A stretch of DNA of 64,000 nt, from assembly GCA_030549205.1 (NCBI GenBank), contig JAUKTV010000005.1, positions 1,054,001 to 1,118,000 on the forward strand, in the 5' to 3' direction. This DNA is from Apiosordaria backusii (lineage: Eukaryota > Ascomycota > Sordariomycetes > Sordariales > Lasiosphaeriaceae). Below, piece by piece: positions 9,854-22,495 of this stretch. Every line of letters begins with the position of its first letter. Within the stretch, counting starts at the first letter, position 1. The translations under genes and the position numbers were made by a program. The notes beneath the pieces are model-generated. The model was not told the DNA's origin and did no database searches. It was given only the letters and a program-made list of their open reading frames with translations.

Positions 9854-12252
9854 TCATGGCGCAATGGCCGAGAGTTCGCTGATTCTTTGCTTCTCGGCGC
9901 GAATACGAGCAGCCTCGGTTCCGTCGTCGGGGAAGGCTAGCTCTTGGAACCAAGGATGCCTCAAAGCCTCCTTGGCCGTTATCCGTCTGGCGGGGTCGTA
10001 AACAAAGATTTTTTGCAAGAGATCCAAGAACTCTTGAAGGAACTTGTTATTCGGTGGAATGATTTCCTGCTCCGGGTTAGTAGACGCACATGTAGCAGAC
10101 GCACATGAAGCACACGAAGCAGGGAATACAAACCGGAAGCGTCTTCATTGCTTTGACGAATCTCTTGGACTGTCTCGTTGTATCTGCCGTTGGGTAATCA
10201 AGCCTGCTACGCTTGAAGTATCTGTTTTATTGTCAGCTTTGCTCCTCTAAAGATGGAAGATAGCGTCGTTGGTGAAATACAAGACTTACTTGGCTGCAGG
10301 ATTTGTTCCATTGCGTTGCTGGCGGTTGACGGCCTGGACAAGATGAGTGTCGATCCTTCCGTTGACAACAGCCTCCATCATGGCCAAATGCTCGAGGTTA
10401 TCGTGCGTCTGGAAGAGGGCATCGCCGGTGAAGAATTCGACCAGAATACACCCAATGCTCCAAATATCGCAGGGGAAAGACCATCCAAGACCAAGAATAA
10501 TTTCGGGTGCACGGTAATGGCGGGTAGACACAACGGACGAGTGATATTCGTCCTGGAAAGTGGCCGAGCCAAAGTCAATCAGGCGGATCTCCGTGTCCAA
10601 CAAGACTCGTCTTTGTGTGGCCTGGCGGGCCACATTACTGCTCGAGGATGGAATCTTGCGGTTATACGTAAACGTCTGATACTCGTTGTGGCAAAGCAAG
10701 ATGTTCTCCGGCTTCAGATCTGTGTGGATCAGGTTGAGATCATGAAGGACTGTGAAAAAGGGTCAGTAACAGATCCCGTTCTAACTGGCCAAAAGACTGC
10801 ACGCACAGGCTACGCTGGTAAACAGCTGACGGGCGAAATTCTGAATCTGGCTGTTGGGGAAGGGGACGAAATTGTTGCTCTTAAGAAAGTCGAACACGCT
10901 CTGACCCAAGAGGTCCATGACGATGCAGATATGGCCGCGGTAGTCGAAACAATCCCGAAGATGGATGCATCTGTTTCGGTTTTCCTCGTCATTGGCCCGC
11001 AGCGTTTCCAGAACTCTGAGCTCAATCTTGCTCGCTTCGCGGTACTTTTGCACGGAGCGAATGATCTTGATGGCTACCAATTTCCCTCGTCTTTTGTCTC
11101 GGGCCTGGACAACTTTGCCGAAAGTCCCTTGTCCAAGCAGTTTGATCATTTGATCTGTTTAAACCACCCGTCAACAGATGCCTACAGCAGAAACCTCAAT
11201 CATGACTTACATCGATCGGTCAGGTCATTGTCCGGGACGACAATGTAATGGCCTTCGTCATCATCGACACGTGAAGTCTTCATGTGTGGCGGCTGGTATT
11301 CGTAGTTAGTATACCTATCCGCAATTATGATTTGGTTGAGGAGGCTCACATCTGTGATAACCCTGACCGGGACATCTCGCGACTTCTTGATGGGCTGCGC
11401 AGGAGGACGATAGCTCGCAAAAGCATCTGCAACCTGGGCTTCTCGACGCTTCGCCTCGTTGGCAGTTTGCTGCCGGGTCGTCCTTTTCCGCTTCTGGCCG
11501 GGCTGCTGCACCTCGTAGTCATATTGACCATTTGATGAAAGGGAGCCAAGCGAGGTAGCGGCTGTGGTGTGATTGGCAGAGTTGGTGCGGCCAGTAGACG
11601 TTGTCGACTTGCTCGGTGACCCATACTGGCGAGGAGTGTGAGTGTGTGATCCGATGTGGTGAACAGGGTCATAGGGCGCGGGATCCGCCTCTCTTCTCCT
11701 CTTTTTGGCCGGGGGAGCGACCGAAGAGTCGGTCGGGCCGTTGGCATAGGAATGGCCGTTGGTCAGAGTCTTGGACGAGGCTGCAGCAGTCGCCGGCTGC
11801 TCGGGCTCGGGAGTGTCATCAATGACGATAATTTCGGTCGGCAAGCCATTTTTGTAAAAGTTGTTCCAATCGACTTCTCTCTGTCTCTTGCGAGACGAGG
11901 ACGGCGGGTCAGCGACAACCTGGGTCCGGCTTGACTGGGAGTTTGCCGGCATGGTGGTGTACAGCGATTCTGATCGATGGGAGGCCAAGTCCGTGGAGTC
12001 GTGCGGCAATACTCTCGAGGGCTCCAAGGGCATCAGGTTTACTCCATTTGACACGGCGTGTGTTGCCGAGACAGTGCTATAGCCAGAGGGAGACGGATAA
12101 GCCAAACGAGAGGTAGGAGGGAGGACTGGATTCGTGGAGCGGTAGGCAGAGGTATTTGGTTGTGGAAACGACTTGTGCTGGGGCTGGTGGTGTGGGTAGT
12201 GGAAGTGATTGTAGGGAGGAAGCGTCGCAGTTGCAGTGGTCGGAGTCGACAT
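9854..12252 (-). CDS. lkh1: LAMMER (CLK-type) dual-specificity protein kinase
   Basis: Six exons on the reverse strand: 12252-11350, 11292-11211, 11154-10807, 10749-10290, 10221-10134 and 10066-9854. All phases agree and the total is 697 aa. The first ~300 residues are disordered (Ser/Thr/Pro/His-rich, with basic KKRRR and KRKR nuclear-localisation-like patches). The kinase domain starts near residue 329: glycine loop GQGTFG (336-341), VAIK Lys358, catalytic HTDLKPEN (453-460), DFG 503-505, APE, and the family signature EHLAMME at 564-570. LAMMER kinases (Kns1, Lkh1, CLK) phosphorylate SR splicing factors and act in growth and stress control. Introns are 56-68 nt. The first (11293-11349, 57 nt) has a perfect TACTAAC branch site, is a multiple of three and has no stop, so retaining it would add 19 residues just before the kinase core. 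The start is the first ATG of the long exon. Confidence 0.93.
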
Positions 12253-15200
12253 TGTCCTGCTTCGCTGCTCTCTGCAAAGAGGGTGGCAGGACTGGGAAAA
12301 TGGGAAGAAGAGTGTGGGAGAGGACGAGGGCAGGAAGGTCCAGTATGCTGTCGGAGCCGGGAAGGTGGAGGCAGTTCAGTCGTTAAACTTTAGCACCAGT
12401 GAAATGGGTTGACTGGTGGGTGGGCTATTGTTGGAGAGCTGGGTGAATACCCGCGAGTGGTATTCCTGACGTCGGGATTTGGCGAAGCCCTCGCGCGCTG
12501 GCCGTCGGAAGCCCTGTCACGGAGGTATCAACATTCGACCGAGCAGGGAAAAAAAAGCGGGCTCAATCGGCACCCGGGCTTTGAGGGCACAATAGAAGGC
12601 GAGGGGATCTCAATCAAAGCAGTCGAGTGTCGAGTATCGTGTCGCTGGAGAGGAAGGAATGGGAAAACTGGAAGCTGGAACTGAACGGAAAGCAGGTTGG
12701 CGCGAGATGGAGCGAGGGAAGGAAGCCCAAGCCCCGTTTGTCGGCTGCCCGTGGTGTCTGCGCTGTGCTGCTTGGGGTGCTGGGTGCGTGCTCACTCACT
12801 GGTGGTTGTCTTCAATAGAGTGGGTGCTGAGTGGGCGTGGCAGAGGCTGGCGAAAGAAAGGGGACTTTTTTTGCCGCGGCCAAAGGACGGTTGATTGCCC
12901 TAGAAGGTTTCGCTCCAGTGTTGGTGTCTTCGGCGACTGGCGACTGGTGACTTTGCGACCCTGTTTTTCTCGTTGGCTCCAACGATTCTCCTCGGTCAAA
13001 CCACACCTCGTCGATGTCAACACCGGAGCAGCACAAGGCTCTTTCACTTTTCAGAGGAAAACCAATAAAGGCCAATGACGAATATACCGCAGGAAGGCCT
13101 TCGTCAACTTCCAAAACAACACAGCAACTTCAGATGGACATGGCAAAAAACGGGCAATAGCCCCCTGCCATTGGGTACGTTCACATCTAGGCCTGCCAAG
13201 CCTCGAGTTTCGCCTTCCACTCTTATTGAAACCTGACCTGACCGTGCTTGGTGTCGCGCCACCAATGCCCGGCACAGTGTGGGCTAGACACCACCCGCAC
13301 TTCTCTCTAGCAGTGTTTGCGACGCTGACATCAGACCCAGCCCGCTGATTCGTGTCCCGGCCTTTGACATTAGGTGGGGCTCTTCAGGATTCTTCAGCTA
13401 GAAACACAGTACACGGAAACAGTGCGGGTCCATCTCACTCTTTCAACATCTCAGGTTGATCGTGAGTGATGTCCATGAAGAATCCGGAACATACTCGAGG
13501 CATCCAAGGCGAGCCCTCAGTTTGTGGTCATCATCTCGTGGAAGTGACTGAAAGAGCTTGCAGGTGATCTATCCATCTGCGCGTGTGGTGGCTTTCGCTA
13601 GGATAATGGAAAACTAGAGACCTGACCACACGTGCGCCCGCTCTGGAAACACCTGGCATGAAGTGTTGCATGCGGCAGCGCGGGCTCAGTCCCTCCTTCA
13701 TTGATATTAATTAGGACCAATCCCCCCTTGCTTTTCCAGCGCCTTTTTTATTCTTTCTGCGTGTTCCGTGGTTCTTTTAGGTCCCGGCCCAGGGCAGTGC
13801 CTGGGGGCTGGCTGTTCCGGAATAAGGAGACAAGAGAGGCAGCTGGACCTTTACATCATCTCAGGATCACCGGATGGGTACCGGCCGTGGCCTTAGGTGG
13901 GTGGTCTGTGCCTTTTGGCAGTCAGCTTATGGTGCAGCCAAATACTCCATCTTGAAGCTTTTCTTATGTGCAAGGTGCTGCACATTGAAGGATTGGTTGG
14001 CGTTGAGGAGACTTTGGGTTTCTGATCTTTCCCCACTCTGTTCCACAGTCGAGGGCTTGATTTCCGAGTCATCAGCACACAATGTTGATTTTCTTCAGCT
14101 TCCATGAGGCAGCCCTCAGCAGGACGGGATCAAACAAGGACAATAACAAACTCCTTTATGAAGACGCGCCGGCTTGGGGGCATCTTCGGCGATTTATTAC
14201 AGCCTCCAGGCCACCCTCCCACAGTGCCGAGTACCCTGTCCTCTGGCAGCCTGCCCCACCAATGATGAGAGAGTAACGTATAAGAGACGGACATTGCCAT
14301 CAGCATCTCTGCTGCGGAAGGCCGGCCGGGTTGGTTGATGTTGTGTACATTGCACAGCATGTTATGAGGGGAATCTTATGTTGTAAATCTCTGGAACTCT
14401 ACCTCCCCGTGAGAATGGTCTTCTCTCAGTTGCCTTTCTGGTTTCCCCATAAACACAATATGTAAGTGGCTCTCTTACCGATATCAATGATGATCAGTCA
14501 CAACAGTTGCAAGCTGTTCTCTAGCTCTTCGCGTTGATAGCGCAGCGCAACATTCCATCCCAAGCCGAAGGGTATGGTTACGCCTTGCAGCTTTGCGAGC
14601 GGCACGGGTGCGTGCGTGCTCTTTTGCCTGGCGGTTGCGGAAAGCGGAAGCCTCGGTGCGCGCTTGATGGCGGAAGCCCTGGGGGACAAGGCCTGCGGTG
14701 CTACCAAGCCCATCTCTCACCAAACCTGACCGCCAGCTCCTCCTTTTGCTCTTCAATAAATGCTGTGCTGTGCCCTTCTGCAGCAGGTTTGAATGAAAAA
14801 GGCCAAGGGGCAGATCAACAGTTTGGTTCCCACGTCAAAATCGAGAGAGTGGGTGACGAGCCAAGTTCCCTTCCATCCCCCTCTATGCACATGCAGAACC
14901 CCGGGATCTCTCCTCATCGGTATCTAGCGCGATCCCGTATGTGTGCTCACACTGCAACGAGCGAGGCGGGTTTTGTCGGGGAGACGCAATCAATCACTCC
15001 AACCACAACCATCCCACGGCTTGCCAGTTCCCCCAATGGCAAGGGCTCTTCTTCGTGCAACATTTACTAGAGGATGGTAAGCACACAGGCGAGGCCCAGA
15101 TAGATCTACACTGTCACCCGATGTCCAGCTGTCAGGAACGGCAACCAGCCGGTTCTTGGGAGAGAGTGAGCTTCCCTTTCTTTTCATAAAGCAGACTGAG

Positions 15201-17011
15201 AAAAAAAAGAACACCAATCAGCCTGGAAGTTTCGACAGAATTCCCAGCTGTGTTTCTTTTGACATCTTCAGGGTCGCCCCGAACAATATCAAGGGTCCAC
15301 GAGATCCTGATTCACCTGTGATGGTGTGCAGTTGCTGGTTGCCGTGGCTGCCCCGCAGTGGCCAAAAATCCAAAAGATGACCCCTCTCTTTCGTCAGCGG
15401 ATCAACGACTGGCAAGCAACACAGGAGTTCCCCCGCGCGCTCTTTCTTCACTCTTTTTTTGGCTGTGGCTGCTGCATTGCAGATGACTTCATCCTTTTGA
15501 CACGCATCATACAGACACCCACCGTCTTTCTTATCTGCAGAGAAAGAAAGCGAGAGCCTGATGGGAAGGATGTATGGAAACAAATCAGAATGGGCAGGTG
15601 GCAACGGTCTTTTACCGCAAGTAGGTTTAGTTTGGGTGGGGGGAGGTTGGTTGAGTGTGACCACCACCCGTCCATTAAACACCGCTCGCTCGGACCAGGT
15701 CCCAAACAATCAACATAAACAAACACCACAAAATCTCACTTATGAGAGGGCCTGGTATAGAATAGAGAGACTTATATATCAACAAAAGATATTGGTGGTC
15801 AGTTGCCACGGATGTCTTTCTTGGACAGTGGGCAAGTTAATTATTCAGGGGCATATCCAAGTACCCTAACCCAGCCCCTCTTCGTTTGAACCTCACCCGA
15901 GATATCACAAGCAATGGAAGGCTGGCCACGGCACAGCAAGTTTGCATAAAACCTAAATCGAAACGAAATGACTTTTTGATCTCCCATTCCCTTTTCCGAA
16001 TACACTCCGAAGTCAGCAGCAGTACACAAACCGTTTTTTTCTTCAATTTCTTTCACCAGCATCACAGCCTTACGGTCTGTGCTCACATTCACTTAACCCC
16101 CCTATCCAATGACAGGAGAAAGCAAGTCGCTTTTCATGCGAAACAGGGACATCATTCCATGCCGGGATTTATTTTTGGTTATTTTGAGATCGCCCAGATC
16201 TTCTCATTAAAGGTTTTCGATCGGTATTCACACCTGTTAGCTCATTTATAGGTCATTGTGAGTGAGCCCAGCCCAGGGAGCCAATATCATTGTGGGGTTG
16301 GCTGCCTGGAGGGAGGGTCTCTTGACATTCTCAGCGTGAATTTCACTGCGATGTGAAGTTCCGTGATAAATGGTAAAGATTCCTTTGGCCTTTTTTTCTT
16401 ACTATTTTGTCTCAAAAACAAGTCCCATGAATGCTGTCTTGTTGTAAGTCCACAAGGGACGCCAAACAAGCATCAAGATTCAAGCAAGATTCACAAGTGT
16501 GGTTTCACTTATGATCTGCAGTGCAACAGTTCACACATGTACTACCTGGTACTGAGCTGGTTCATACACTTTGGTTCACGCACACGATCTGTTTCACGGC
16601 TCCACGGACGGACTCTTAGTTCTTAGTCCCTGTGTGGAGTGGGACTTGCACAAATGTCCCCGGCCTTGTGAACAATTCCCGAGGGTCTTGGGTTGGGTGT
16701 GTTTATCAGACAAGACATTATTCGAGATGCTGATTTCCAAGAAGACTCGGGATATCCGAGGTGCTGCTTTCGTCACAGACAGGTGCCCTTGAGTTGAATG
16801 GAGGTTAAGCCTTGGAGCTTACCTTCGAAAAAAGGACTTGCTGGGAACCGCTAAAGCTAGAGAGGAAAAAGGGGGGATTAAACTCCAGGCTAACACACAA
16901 CACTGGCACCACCACACTGACAACGCTTGAGAGCCCGAGCAAACCTTCTTTTTGGGCCGACCTCAAGTTCACGTAATGACACCATTCTTGGGTTTGAACC
17001 TCTTTGTTATT
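12253..17011. other. Gene-free 4.8-kb stretch upstream of the LAMMER kinase
   Basis: Between the LAMMER kinase start and the sideroflexin stop, both on the reverse strand. I found no open frame with protein-family character, no conserved splice pattern and no tRNA- or 5S-like sequence. Base composition resembles the flanks, so this is not an AT-rich RIP relic. It probably holds the kinase promoter and possibly a long leader or a non-coding transcript. Confidence 0.5.
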
Positions 17012-18273
17012 TCATTGTTCTGCAGCTCTCTTAAATACCCCTATTAAACTCCACCAACCCCCCTCCCCACCCCGTCCATGAAACCTCTCCTCCAAGCTGT
17101 CCGCCCTCACCTTCTGCCTCTGCGGGAACGCCGCCAACGCCAACGGCAAGACCGCATAACTCGTCACCAGGATCAACCCCAGATTCAACGGCGTCGTCCA
17201 CCTCGGGTTTTTCTTAAGCCACTCCGTCCTTTGGAACCTCACCAACGCCAGCGCCGGGATCACCATAATTGGCGACGAATTCAACACCCTGCTTACCGCC
17301 GTCTCCCCCACCGCCACCGTCGCCGCCTTTTGCGACTTGCCCAAGCTCTCCACCTCCGATGGGGACTTCCCCTGCGCAGTGAAGGCTTCCTTGGATTTTT
17401 GGGAAAGAACAGGAAAGACGTCGATGCCGGTGCGGATCTCCTCGCCGCGCATGAGGAAGACGTTGAGGGCACCAGCGGAGGCTACGGCGGCGAAGGGGAC
17501 GAGGCGGCCGAGAATCAAACGGGTGGAGGGGGTGATGGATTTGAGGCGGGGGACGAGGGAGTTCAGGCCTACCGCTACGGAGCAGGAGGCGCCGACTGCG
17601 AGGAAGTAGGACTGGGCGATTTTGGACCAGCTCAGGGGAGAGGATTTGTTGGAGTTGGAGTAGTTGATTGCTACGTTGAGGGACTGGTTGGCTACCTGCC
17701 AGGCAATGGTGCCGCGGTTCTGTGGAGGGGTTAGAGGTGAGTATATACCCGATATGACACGAAGAGGAGAAACATACCCCAAGACCTGGGGTCAACATGC
17801 CCGCCGTGACCACCAGGTTGGACAGGACAAAGCATGACATGCGGAAGGGGAGAAACACCGGCTCGCCTGTGTCCGGGTGCAGAGTTGAGTCGACAATCTT
17901 CTTGGCCTTCCAGAGGTCGGGGGTCATGTTGGGAATTTGTCCATTCCTGTAGGCGATGAGGAGGTTTTTGGCATCTGTGAGACCAGCACTGCTGACGAGG
18001 AGAGTCCTGATGACAGAAGACAACAGGTTAGTATATGTTGACAAAAAGAAGAGGTCAGGTAAGTTGGCGATATGGGATGGGTACATAGGAGTGTGTCTCT
18101 CCTACTCACTCACACCTCACTCGTTGGCCTGGTAGGTGGTGAACAGTCAGGTAGTTAGTTTGTTCTCACCTCGGATCTGTAATGCTCGCCGTATGCCTCA
18201 CTCGGCCCCAGTAAGTGCTGAGATCATACTGGGAGTCGGGGAGTGGCCGGATGCCTGGTAGGGACGCTGACAT
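17012..18273 (-). CDS. fsf1: Sideroflexin, mitochondrial inner-membrane amino-acid transporter
   Basis: Three exons on the reverse strand: 18273-18170, 18006-17778 and 17719-17012, joining in phase to 346 aa. It matches the sideroflexin (Fsf1) family, mitochondrial carriers of serine and related small metabolites. Visible hallmarks are the N-terminal LPDSQYDLSTYWGRVRHT with ITDPR, then NGQIPNMTPDLWKAKKIVDSTLHPDTGEP, PFRMS, NQSLNVAINYSN and the late PLALAAFPQ. Several hydrophobic segments (SCFVLSNLVVTAGML, LILVTSYAVLPLALA) fit the expected inner-membrane spans. Length is normal for the family. The first intron is 163 nt, longer than its neighbours; the second is 58 nt. The gene is divergent from the MFS transporter, with 682 bp between the two start codons. 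Confidence 0.94.
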
Positions 18274-18955
18274 CTTGTGTATGTGTGACTCTTTCCGCGA
18301 TTGTGTGTAAGGAATGAAAGGGTATCAACGCCGCTCTCTCGACCGAGATATCTCCAACGAAAGAAAGAATAACAGCGCCAACAGCAGACAATGTAGCCTC
18401 GCAAAGGGCAGGACTATAGATATAAACAAGCACAAAGTGAACGGAAGCGGTGTGATACCCTCTACTGCGCTTCTCAACCAGACAGTCACAAAGCTAATTC
18501 AAGACCCTTCAAAAGATAGGTAAGGTTGAAACAGTCGGTCCCTGAAAAATAGCCTCCGACGTCGGTGGAGCACAGTTGATAGCGGATAGCGGGTAGTGGT
18601 GTGGTGGGTTGGGGATTGCGGGGCAGATCGCCCCCGGCTTAAGGTCCAGCCCAGCAAGCAGGGGTGCGCGGTTTCATTCGGAACTTGCCCACTTCGTTAC
18701 GTTCGTCCAACTTCGTCGATTGATCACTTGCATTTCTCTTCCCAATCCGTTGAATCATCGATTTTGCTTCCATTGGTTGGCCCGGCATTTTGTGTTAGTC
18801 AGAGCTTAAGCGGGTTTTTGGTAGTGCCGGTTATTCAGTTGGATAATTCGAAAGAATTGAGAGAAAACATTGCAACAGTATCATGGTTTAATCGAGAAGT
18901 TCGTTGAATCCATCCGTTTGGCCGTCGAGAACCTCGACGGGATATCAACTCCACG
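18274..18955. promoter_or_regulatory. Shared divergent promoter region, sideroflexin / MFS transporter
   Basis: The 682-bp interval between two head-to-head start codons must carry both promoters. No individual binding site is certain. The short open frames inside have no family character. Confidence 0.55.
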
Positions 18956-20884
18956 ATGACGCTCGGCACAATACCCCAGCGCATCCTGCGGCGCCTGCCC
19001 TTCTCAAGCTCGACGACGCCCTTGCAAGCGCTGACGTACCTCCTCGGCATCTCGCTCTTCAGCATCTCGTTCCTTGTCTTTCTCAACAGCAGTGTGTCGT
19101 TCGTGATTACGGATTTGATTGGAGTGAAGGAGGGAGTGGGCGATATCGTAGGGACGTTGGGCTTCGTTGATGAGCTCGTCGCGCTTGTTGCTTGTCCCAT
19201 CTGGGGTCTGGTTTCGGATCGTGCTGGAGTGAGATATGTCGCTGTTGCCGGGTATACTGTGATTGGACTTGCCCTGTTCCTGTTTGTTCAGGCGCGCAAT
19301 GTCTATCCTCAGTTGTTGCTGGCGAGGATATTCTTTGCTGTTGGGGCTACGGCTGCGTAAGTGTTCCCACTGGCAACTTGGGAGTATGGGTACTGATATG
19401 TGTGTCATTACTACAGTGCCACCATGGTTACTGCTATCCTCCCATCTTTGACCGATGAGACTGGCCCCGCGGCCGAGAATGTGCGCAAGCCAACAAGAGG
19501 GAGACCGAGACCAAGCGTCACCTTGTCCGTCGACTCGGAAGTAACTATCACCCCTGAGACGTTTCGCAACAACAGCTCCGGCTACGCTTCCTCAGAGGAA
19601 AACGTAGCGGTAGCAGTGGATGAAGGGGAGAAACAAGGGAAACCGTCAGCTCTCGCCGGTTACGTCGGCTTGTTCACGGGCTGTGGTGCCTTAGTCGCCC
19701 TCAGCTTGTTCCTCCCACTTCCAGCTCGGTTCGGCAAGATCGAGGGCGTCACCACCGGCCAAGCCGTCCAATACAGCTACTACACTGTCGGCGTAATCTC
19801 CTTTTTTGTTGGCATCTTTGTATTCTTTGGTCTTCGAAAGATCAGGGGTGAAGAGGGCAAGGGTTGGAGGATGCTGCTTGGTCTGCGAGGCTCAACCCCC
19901 CAAGGTGCTGGCTCCGAGTATTCTAGAAACGTAAGAACCAACGTCCCTCTACCCATCACTAACCCTCCTTTTCTAACCCTTCGATAACAGAAAGCAATCC
20001 CCTACCTTCACCTTATGAGGGATTCCATCGTCCTCGCCCTTCGCGATAGTGACATAGCCCTAGGCTACCTAGGCGGCTTCGTCGCCCGCGCCTCCACCGT
20101 CGCCATCTCGTTGTTCATCCCGCTGTACATCAACGCCTTCTTCATGCGCAACGGCTACTGCCAGGGCTCCCCCAACGACCCCTCCCCAGAGTTGAAGAAA
20201 GAATGCAGACAGGCGTATATCCTCTCTGCCATCCTAACAGGAGTAGCGCAACTAGTGGGCCTGATCTGCGCCCCTGTCTTCGGATATCTCTCCCATAAAT
20301 CTAATTACAGAGTCAACTGGCCCATCGTTATCGCAACAGTCTCTGGTATCATCAGCTACAGCATCTTCCCTACTCTCTCAAGCCCAGAATACAAAGACGT
20401 TGATTCCCGCGGAGGGCAACCTGTTGTTTTCTTGTTAGTAGCGCTGATGGGTATAAGTCAGATCGGGGCGATAGTATGCTCCCTCGGCTCGCTAGGGAAG
20501 GGGGTGCTGAAAGTTGATATTGTCAATGTTCTCTCCGTACCCGGGGATAGGGGTAGTGATCAGGAGACGTTAATTGAAAGTGCTGATGGGGACGGGGGCA
20601 CTGCTCCCTTGTTGGAGAATGAGGATATACTACCCGAGGACACGGTGTCGAGGGTGAGGTTGAAGGGCTCGGTGGCGGGGGTGTATTCATGGTGTGGGGG
20701 TCTGGCGATTTTGTTGCTGACGAAGCTGGGGGGGTGGTTGTTTGATGTTTGGGTGGAGGGGGCGCCGTTTTATTTGATGGCTGGGTTCAATGCGGTGTTG
20801 CTTGTGGCGGCTTTGGGGATTGATGCGGGAAGGGGGTGGAAAAGGGGGGGTAGACGGAGGGAGGGGAGGTTGATGCTAGATTAG
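18956..20884 (+). CDS. Major facilitator superfamily transporter
   Basis: Three exons: 18956-19356, 19417-19930 and 19991-20884, in phase, 602 aa. Both introns are 60 nt with GTAAG donors. The N-terminal half has hydrophobic spans from about residue 25 and an MFS motif-A-like loop (PIWGLVSDRAGVRY, residues 81-94) between TM2 and TM3. About 70 residues of polar insert (RPRPSVTLSVDSEV...) interrupt the region after TM4, an unusual place for a soluble insert. The second half repeats the six-span pattern (ALGYLGGFVARASTVAISLF, AYILSAILTGVAQLVGLI, GVYSWCGGLAILLLTKLGGWLF) with a further acidic loop near EDILPEDTVS. The substrate cannot be told from sequence. It is divergent from sideroflexin, but a functional link is only a guess. 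Confidence 0.88.
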
Positions 20885-22495
20885 AAACATAGGGTGTATA
20901 TTATAAGGGGGGCTGTTTGGCTTGTATGATTGGTTGTATTATGTTTGTTATGCTGTTATGACAGACGGAAAGCGTCGGATTGTATGAATGGATAGCCCTA
21001 AGAGCGAAGCATATAGTTACGGAGTTTGAGTTGTATCAAAATTGGGAATATAAAGGCACGGGGGTATCTCTCTGCTCCTGATACCCTTGCCCATCCTCTT
21101 TCTAGTACATGTGTTGTTTTCATGTCCGCGCCTCTGAGAGGGTTCCCAACTGATTGCTATATATAGCAAATACTACCGACTCTTTTCCCTCTCTTCGTGA
21201 CATAGATAATACTAATTCTATGGTTATTCCCCAGCGAGAAAAAAAAAACATGTAAATCAGCGAGTCCACGCCGACGGAGCCCGAATTCATCTGATATCAG
21301 GCTTTGAATTTCCAAGCTGGCGCAGAGATGGAGCCGCGGAGGCTACCCTGGAAGAACCAGGGCAATAGTTTCGTGCGAGCCCGATTCATGGTTGAAGAAA
21401 CGCCACCAGTATGAGCTACAGAATAAGTAATAAACATGTCTCACCTCTGTTTGTGTCGACTTCTTACTTGCCGATTACTATCCCCTTCTGGTACCACTCT
21501 TCCCCGGTATGTTGCCCTCACTCGTCTTAGTTCAAGTTAGGTAAAGTTAACTCATGATGTCTGGGGGCGCCAGAAAAGCATTCGCAGTCTAGGTACTTTG
21601 ACCAATCCGTCAGAGAGTATATATATTTAAGTATCAGAAGAAGAGACCAGGTAATAGCGTTCTTCCAATTTCGAATGTTGATACCTGCCACGTCCTAGAA
21701 AAAAGCAGCAGATCTCGGCCAGTTCATTAGATATCACTTTGTGAGGACTGCCAATTAAAACCATTTCGGAACATTTCGAATTCCTATCACACTCAGACTC
21801 TAATGGTGGCCTCATCAAGTTCTCCTCTTAGACCTACCCAATGAACCCCCTTTCTGCGCCTCTCGACCCTCATTGCAGACCTACATATAGGGCCTATGCT
21901 TGTGTCTGAGGAAACATAGGTAACAGTGACCCCTTGATCCTGTCCGGATGTTATCAAACCTGCTTTCTAGATACCCTCGACATTCACTCAACGCACATAA
22001 TTCATACCAGGTAAACTGAAAACGTACTCTCATTCACATCGAGACCCCAGATATACTACTAATGCATATGTAAGGAGAGATATGCGGAAATGAGCTTCAT
22101 CCCCATCCTATCCGCTGCCAAAAGACACACACAAGACCGACCAATATATGTATAAGAGGACACTATCAAGCGGAATAGCAAGCAAGCCAGACATTGTGAT
22201 AATGATGAAGAGGGAAAAAATAAATCGTTTTAGACACTTTTGCTAGCCCTTTTTTTCCTTTAGCAACCTGGAGGGGACTGATCGCGCCGCAAAAAAACAA
22301 ACGCAACCCAGCCTACAAAACCCGCCATCAAACAGTGCCCCACCCCCTTTTCCCATTCATTTGAGTAACCGCCCCGTCCAGATTGCCATATGTGGTGATG
22401 TAATTCGTAGCGGCCGGAGAAAATGGAGTTAAAAGACCATAACCGATGTGTCTGATCTTGACATCAAGGATAGATTTCCGAGATGAGGAAGCATT
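20885..22495. other. Intergenic region between convergent MFS and Stm1 genes
   Basis: AT-richer spacer of 1.6 kb between convergent 3' ends. It contains homopolymer runs and TATATA stretches but no coding or RNA-gene signal that I can support. Confidence 0.55.

Noticed and set aside
17078..17734. 218-codon forward frame over the sideroflexin exon
   Set aside because: Arg/His/Gln-rich antisense shadow of a clear sideroflexin coding exon.
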